DNA of 9,377 nucleotides, from contig JAFGOB010000112.1 of the NCBI GenBank assembly GCA_016926695.1, positions 1 to 9,377 of the forward strand, read 5' to 3'. The notes beneath the pieces are model-generated. The model was not told the origin of the DNA, searched no databases, and worked only from the letters and a program-made list of their open reading frames with translations. Position 1 is the stretch's first letter. The number at the start of each line of letters is the position of its first letter. The translations under genes were made by a program, and so were the position numbers. This DNA is from Dehalococcoidales bacterium. GTDB lineage: Bacteria; Chloroflexota; Dehalococcoidia; Dehalococcoidales; UBA3254. This document shows positions 7,666 through 9,377 of the stretch, in pieces.

Positions 7666-8094
7666 ATGATAATCAATACTTCTTCAGCGGGCATTTCGCT
7701 GGCCAAGCAACTGGAGACGGATTCGGCCGCCTATTATGAAGCACTGGCCGGTAAATTCCCCAAAAATGCAGAAACGTTTCTGTCATACGCTAAAGAAAAT
7801 AAGAAGAATATCGCCAACAATGAAAGGGTCTATTTTGGAGTTATCACAGATGCTATTGAAGGCTGCTATGCTTACAACCTGAATTCTGATGATTATGCCT
7901 TGGATACCCGGTTGGCGGCTGATGCTGCCGAGGCGGATGCTGTAGCAAAGGCAGTAAAGTTGGAAGAAACGATTGCCAGTTTTTACAAAGATGCAGCCGA
8001 ACAGGGAGGCGCTTTGATGGCGGATGTTACACGGGCTTTTACGCTGGCGGTCAAGAAGAGAGCACGACGAATCGAAAACCTGAAATCTCTTTAG
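7666..8094 (+). CDS. Small ferritin-like four-helix protein without histidines
   Basis: A 142-residue soluble protein whose heptad-like pattern suggests four helices (about 8-29, 33-56, 82-113, 116-140), resembling a rubrerythrin/ferritin-like domain. Carboxylates at Glu17, Glu25, Glu44, Glu100/Glu101 and Glu137 lie roughly where a di-iron site would be. However, the protein has no histidine: the two expected ExxH motifs read Glu44-x-x-Lys47 and Glu137-x-x-Lys140. It has one cysteine (Cys67) and no rubredoxin domain. It may be a degenerate, structural or differently metallated member. GGGAGAG (7654-7660) precedes the ATG. It sits between the aldehyde dehydrogenase and etfB with gaps of 19 and 31 nt, so it is almost certainly co-expressed. 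The fold call rests on sequence pattern alone. Confidence 0.7.
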   Translation: MIINTSSAGISLAKQLETDSAAYYEALAGKFPKNAETFLSYAKENKKNIANNERVYFGVITDAIEGCYAYNLNSDDYALDTRLAADAAEADAVAKAVKLEETIASFYKDAAEQGGALMADVTRAFTLAVKKRARRIENLKSL

Positions 8095-8125
8095 CGGTGG
8101 GAATATTTCTGACCGGGAGTGAAAC

Positions 8126-8917
8126 GTGAAGATAGTCGTTTGCATGAAAATAGTGGTTGATCCGGAGGCGCCTGTATCGACTTTTAAGGTCGATGAGGCA
8201 GCCAACAAGATAATGCCGATGAAAGGGATTCCTCCCGTTTTAAATCCTTATGATGAGAATGCCCTTGAAGCAGCCCTCAAGATCAAGGATGCCGATAAGG
8301 GAACGACCATTACCGTTCTTAGCATGGGAAAAAATTTGCCTAAACCAATTGTAAGAAAATCCCTGGCTACCGGAGCGGACGAACTGATAACACTTGAAGA
8401 CGACGCTTTTGAAGACCTGGACAGCAATACCACTGCTAATATTCTGGCTGCGGCCATCAAAAAGACCGGGGCCTATGATCTTATCCTCTGCGGCAGAGAG
8501 GCCGCGGATACCGATGCCGGACAGGTAGGAGCAGGTATCGCTGAGTTACTCGGTATTACCAGTATAACGCTGGCCAGCAAAATCGAACCAGCGGACGGCA
8601 AGATCAAAGTAGAAAGACTCACGCCTGATGGCAGTGAGGTCATAGAGTGCGGATTGCCGGCTGTTGTTACAGCCAGCAGTGAAATAGGCGCCATACGCAC
8701 TGCCGCTCTGGCTGGAATTATGGCGGCACAGAAGAAACCACTCAAGACATGGACAGCGGGTGACCTGGGAATAAGTCCGGTCCAGTTTAAGAAGACAACC
8801 CTGATCAAGCTTTTTCAGCCTGTAAGGGAGGGCAAGTGCGAGATGGTGACCGGAGGTACTCCTGAAGAAGCCGCCGCCAATCTGGCAGTTATGCTTAAGG
8901 AGAACAAGGTTATTTAG
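8126..8917 (+). CDS. etfB: Electron transfer flavoprotein beta subunit (EtfB/FixA family)
   Basis: A 263-residue EtfB of normal length. It opens with MKIVVCMKIVVDPE, followed by VLNPYDENALEAAL (38-51), DKGTTITVLSMG (57-68) and the nucleotide-binding signature CGREAADTDAGQVGAGIAE (122-140). EtfB pairs with EtfA to form an FAD/AMP (or two-FAD, bifurcating) heterodimer that carries electrons from flavin dehydrogenases to Etf:quinone oxidoreductase or ferredoxin. The EtfB signature region reads EIGAIRTAALAGIMAAQKKP (186-205) and lacks the common nePRyp form. The GTG start is supported by GGGAG (8115-8119) 6 nt upstream. It is the last gene of the aldehyde dehydrogenase operon. The partner etfA does not follow; the next 460 bp are non-coding repeats. 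Confidence 0.92.
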   Translation: MKIVVCMKIVVDPEAPVSTFKVDEAANKIMPMKGIPPVLNPYDENALEAALKIKDADKGTTITVLSMGKNLPKPIVRKSLATGADELITLEDDAFEDLDSNTTANILAAAIKKTGAYDLILCGREAADTDAGQVGAGIAELLGITSITLASKIEPADGKIKVERLTPDGSEVIECGLPAVVTASSEIGAIRTAALAGIMAAQKKPLKTWTAGDLGISPVQFKKTTLIKLFQPVREGKCEMVTGGTPEEAAANLAVMLKENKVI

Positions 8918-8926
8918 GCTTACAGA

Positions 8927-9010
8927 TAAATCCCTCTCACCTATCTTCTCCCTTGAGGGGAGAAGGCCTGAAACAAGTTCAGGTTAGATGAGGATGAAAA
9001 GAGGGATTTA
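8927..9010. repeat. Composite palindromic element after etfB
   Basis: An 84-bp element bounded by a perfect 11-bp inverted repeat, TAAATCCCTCT (8927-8937) and AGAGGGATTTA (9000-9010). Inside are a CTTCTCCC/GGGAGAAG hairpin (8945-8952 with 8958-8965) and a CCTGAA/TTCAGG hairpin (8967-8972 with 8978-8983), so RNA could form a three-way junction. It begins 9 nt after the etfB stop and may block transcription or protect the 3' end. No T run follows, so it is not a classic terminator. It looks like a REP/MITE-type dispersed repeat. Confidence 0.65.
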
Positions 9011-9030
9011 AAACATTAAACATCTTTCAT

Positions 9031-9054
9031 GGGGGAAGCCAGCCGGCTTCCCTC
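9031..9054. repeat. GC-rich hairpin
   Basis: GGGAAGCC (9033-9040) pairs perfectly with GGCTTCCC (9045-9052) over a 4-nt loop, and the stem can be extended with a G-U and a G-C pair. There is no T run on either side. It is likely part of the repeat cluster, or helps end transcription with the other hairpins. Confidence 0.5.
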
Positions 9055-9073
9055 CTTCGCATTAAAAGGTAGC

Positions 9074-9095
9074 GGCATGCCATGACGTGCCTTTT
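9074..9095 (+). terminator. Weak candidate intrinsic terminator of the etfB operon
   Basis: GGCATG (9074-9079) can pair with CGTGCC (9086-9091), including one G-U, over a 6-nt loop and is followed directly by TTTT (9092-9095). The stem is short and the T run minimal. It is the only hairpin in the 3' region with a T run directly after it. Confidence 0.3.
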
Positions 9096-9126
9096 CCCTC
9101 TCCATTCTTCTCCCTCGAAGGGAGAA
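9095..9126. repeat. Second copy of the CCCTCTC/TTCTCCCT hairpin repeat
   Basis: TCCCTCTC (9095-9102) leads into TTCTCCCT (9108-9115), CGA, AGGGAGAA (9119-9126): a perfect 8-bp stem with a 3-nt loop. It closely resembles 8931-8964, the first half of the element just after etfB, so it is a direct repeat of the same palindromic unit about 160 bp away. Confidence 0.6.
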
Positions 9127-9175
9127 CTTAGTGTAGTGTCTCATAAATTGCTTTACTATTTCAGCCAATCCGAAA

Positions 9176-9250
9176 TGTCATTCCGGACTTGATCCGGAAT
9201 CCAGTCACCCTTACATGACTCTCTGGATTCCAGCCTGCGCTGGAATGACA
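9176..9250. repeat. 75-bp TGTCATTCC...GGAATGACA palindromic element
   Basis: The ends TGTCATTCC (9176-9184) and GGAATGACA (9242-9250) are perfect inverted repeats. Inside are two hairpins, TCCGGA/TCCGGA (9182-9187, 9193-9198) and TTCCAG/CTGGAA (9228-9233, 9240-9245), and GGAATCCA (9196-9203) mirrors TGGATTCC (9224-9231). Elements of this GTCATTCC...GGAATGAC form are dispersed in many bacterial genomes (general knowledge); they are non-coding and MITE/REP-like. Confidence 0.7.
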
Positions 9251-9294
9251 CACACCTTTAGCATGGTGCATTTATTATGCAACGTATATCTGTC

Positions 9295-9377
9295 TACACC
9301 GGTCTGAGAGAGCCGCAGTTCCGGTAGGTATAGAGCCAATGTTCCGGAACTGCGGGAACCATCCTTCCGGAGGTGAG
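9295..9377. repeat. Right copy of 83-bp inverted terminal-type repeat
   Basis: This is the reverse complement of 45-127 at 79 of 83 positions. Here the internal hairpin is perfect: CCGCAGTTCCGG (9313-9324) pairs with CCGGAACTGCGG (9344-9355) across 19 nt. The match runs to the last base of the window, so its true outer end is not visible and the repeat may be longer. That the sequence stops inside a repeat may reflect an assembly break. Confidence 0.85.

Overview
The window looks like an anaerobic or facultative bacterium of moderate GC. It carries a tightly packed redox/catabolic gene set: two flavin-dependent dehydrogenases, an HdrD/GlcF-type iron-sulfur protein, a CoA-acylating-type aldehyde dehydrogenase and an electron-transfer-flavoprotein beta subunit. 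Ribosome binding sites are strong (AAGGAG type) and one promoter is nearly consensus sigma-70/sigma-A. No gene fixes the taxonomy. The gene types and the dispersed palindromic repeats would suit a Chloroflexota (Dehalococcoidia-like) or syntrophic Firmicutes-like genome, but this is a weak inference.

Layout: (1) 1-310 is non-coding and holds the left copy (45-127) of an 83-bp repeat. (2) 311-1066, minus strand, encodes a GntR/FadR-family regulator with an FCD ligand domain. (3) 1067-1356 is a divergent control region with a near-perfect rightward promoter. (4) 1357-5804 is a three-gene operon: FAD oxidase (GlcD-like), Fe-S protein with two CCG domains, second larger FAD oxidase. (5) 5805-6155 is non-coding and contains a 19-bp palindrome, an extended -10 promoter and the leader of the next operon. 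(6) 6156-8917 encodes an aldehyde dehydrogenase of the methylmalonate-semialdehyde type, a small histidine-free ferritin-like protein and EtfB. (7) 8918-9377 has no gene and is packed with palindromic repeats, ending in the right copy (9295-9377) of the 83-bp repeat in inverted orientation.

How the parts may work together (inference): the FCD regulator senses an organic acid and controls the divergent operon. The two flavoproteins oxidise an alcohol or hydroxy acid and pass electrons to the Fe-S/CCG protein. The aldehyde dehydrogenase oxidises an aldehyde, probably to an acyl-CoA, and EtfB joins the electron-transfer chain. The substrate cannot be read from the sequence. No EtfA partner is present in the window.

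The most unusual structural point is that the regulator and the whole catabolic set lie between inverted 83-bp copies (79/83 identical) of a hairpin-forming repeat, with no transposase visible. I see no CRISPR array, tRNA, rRNA, recombinase or known riboswitch.
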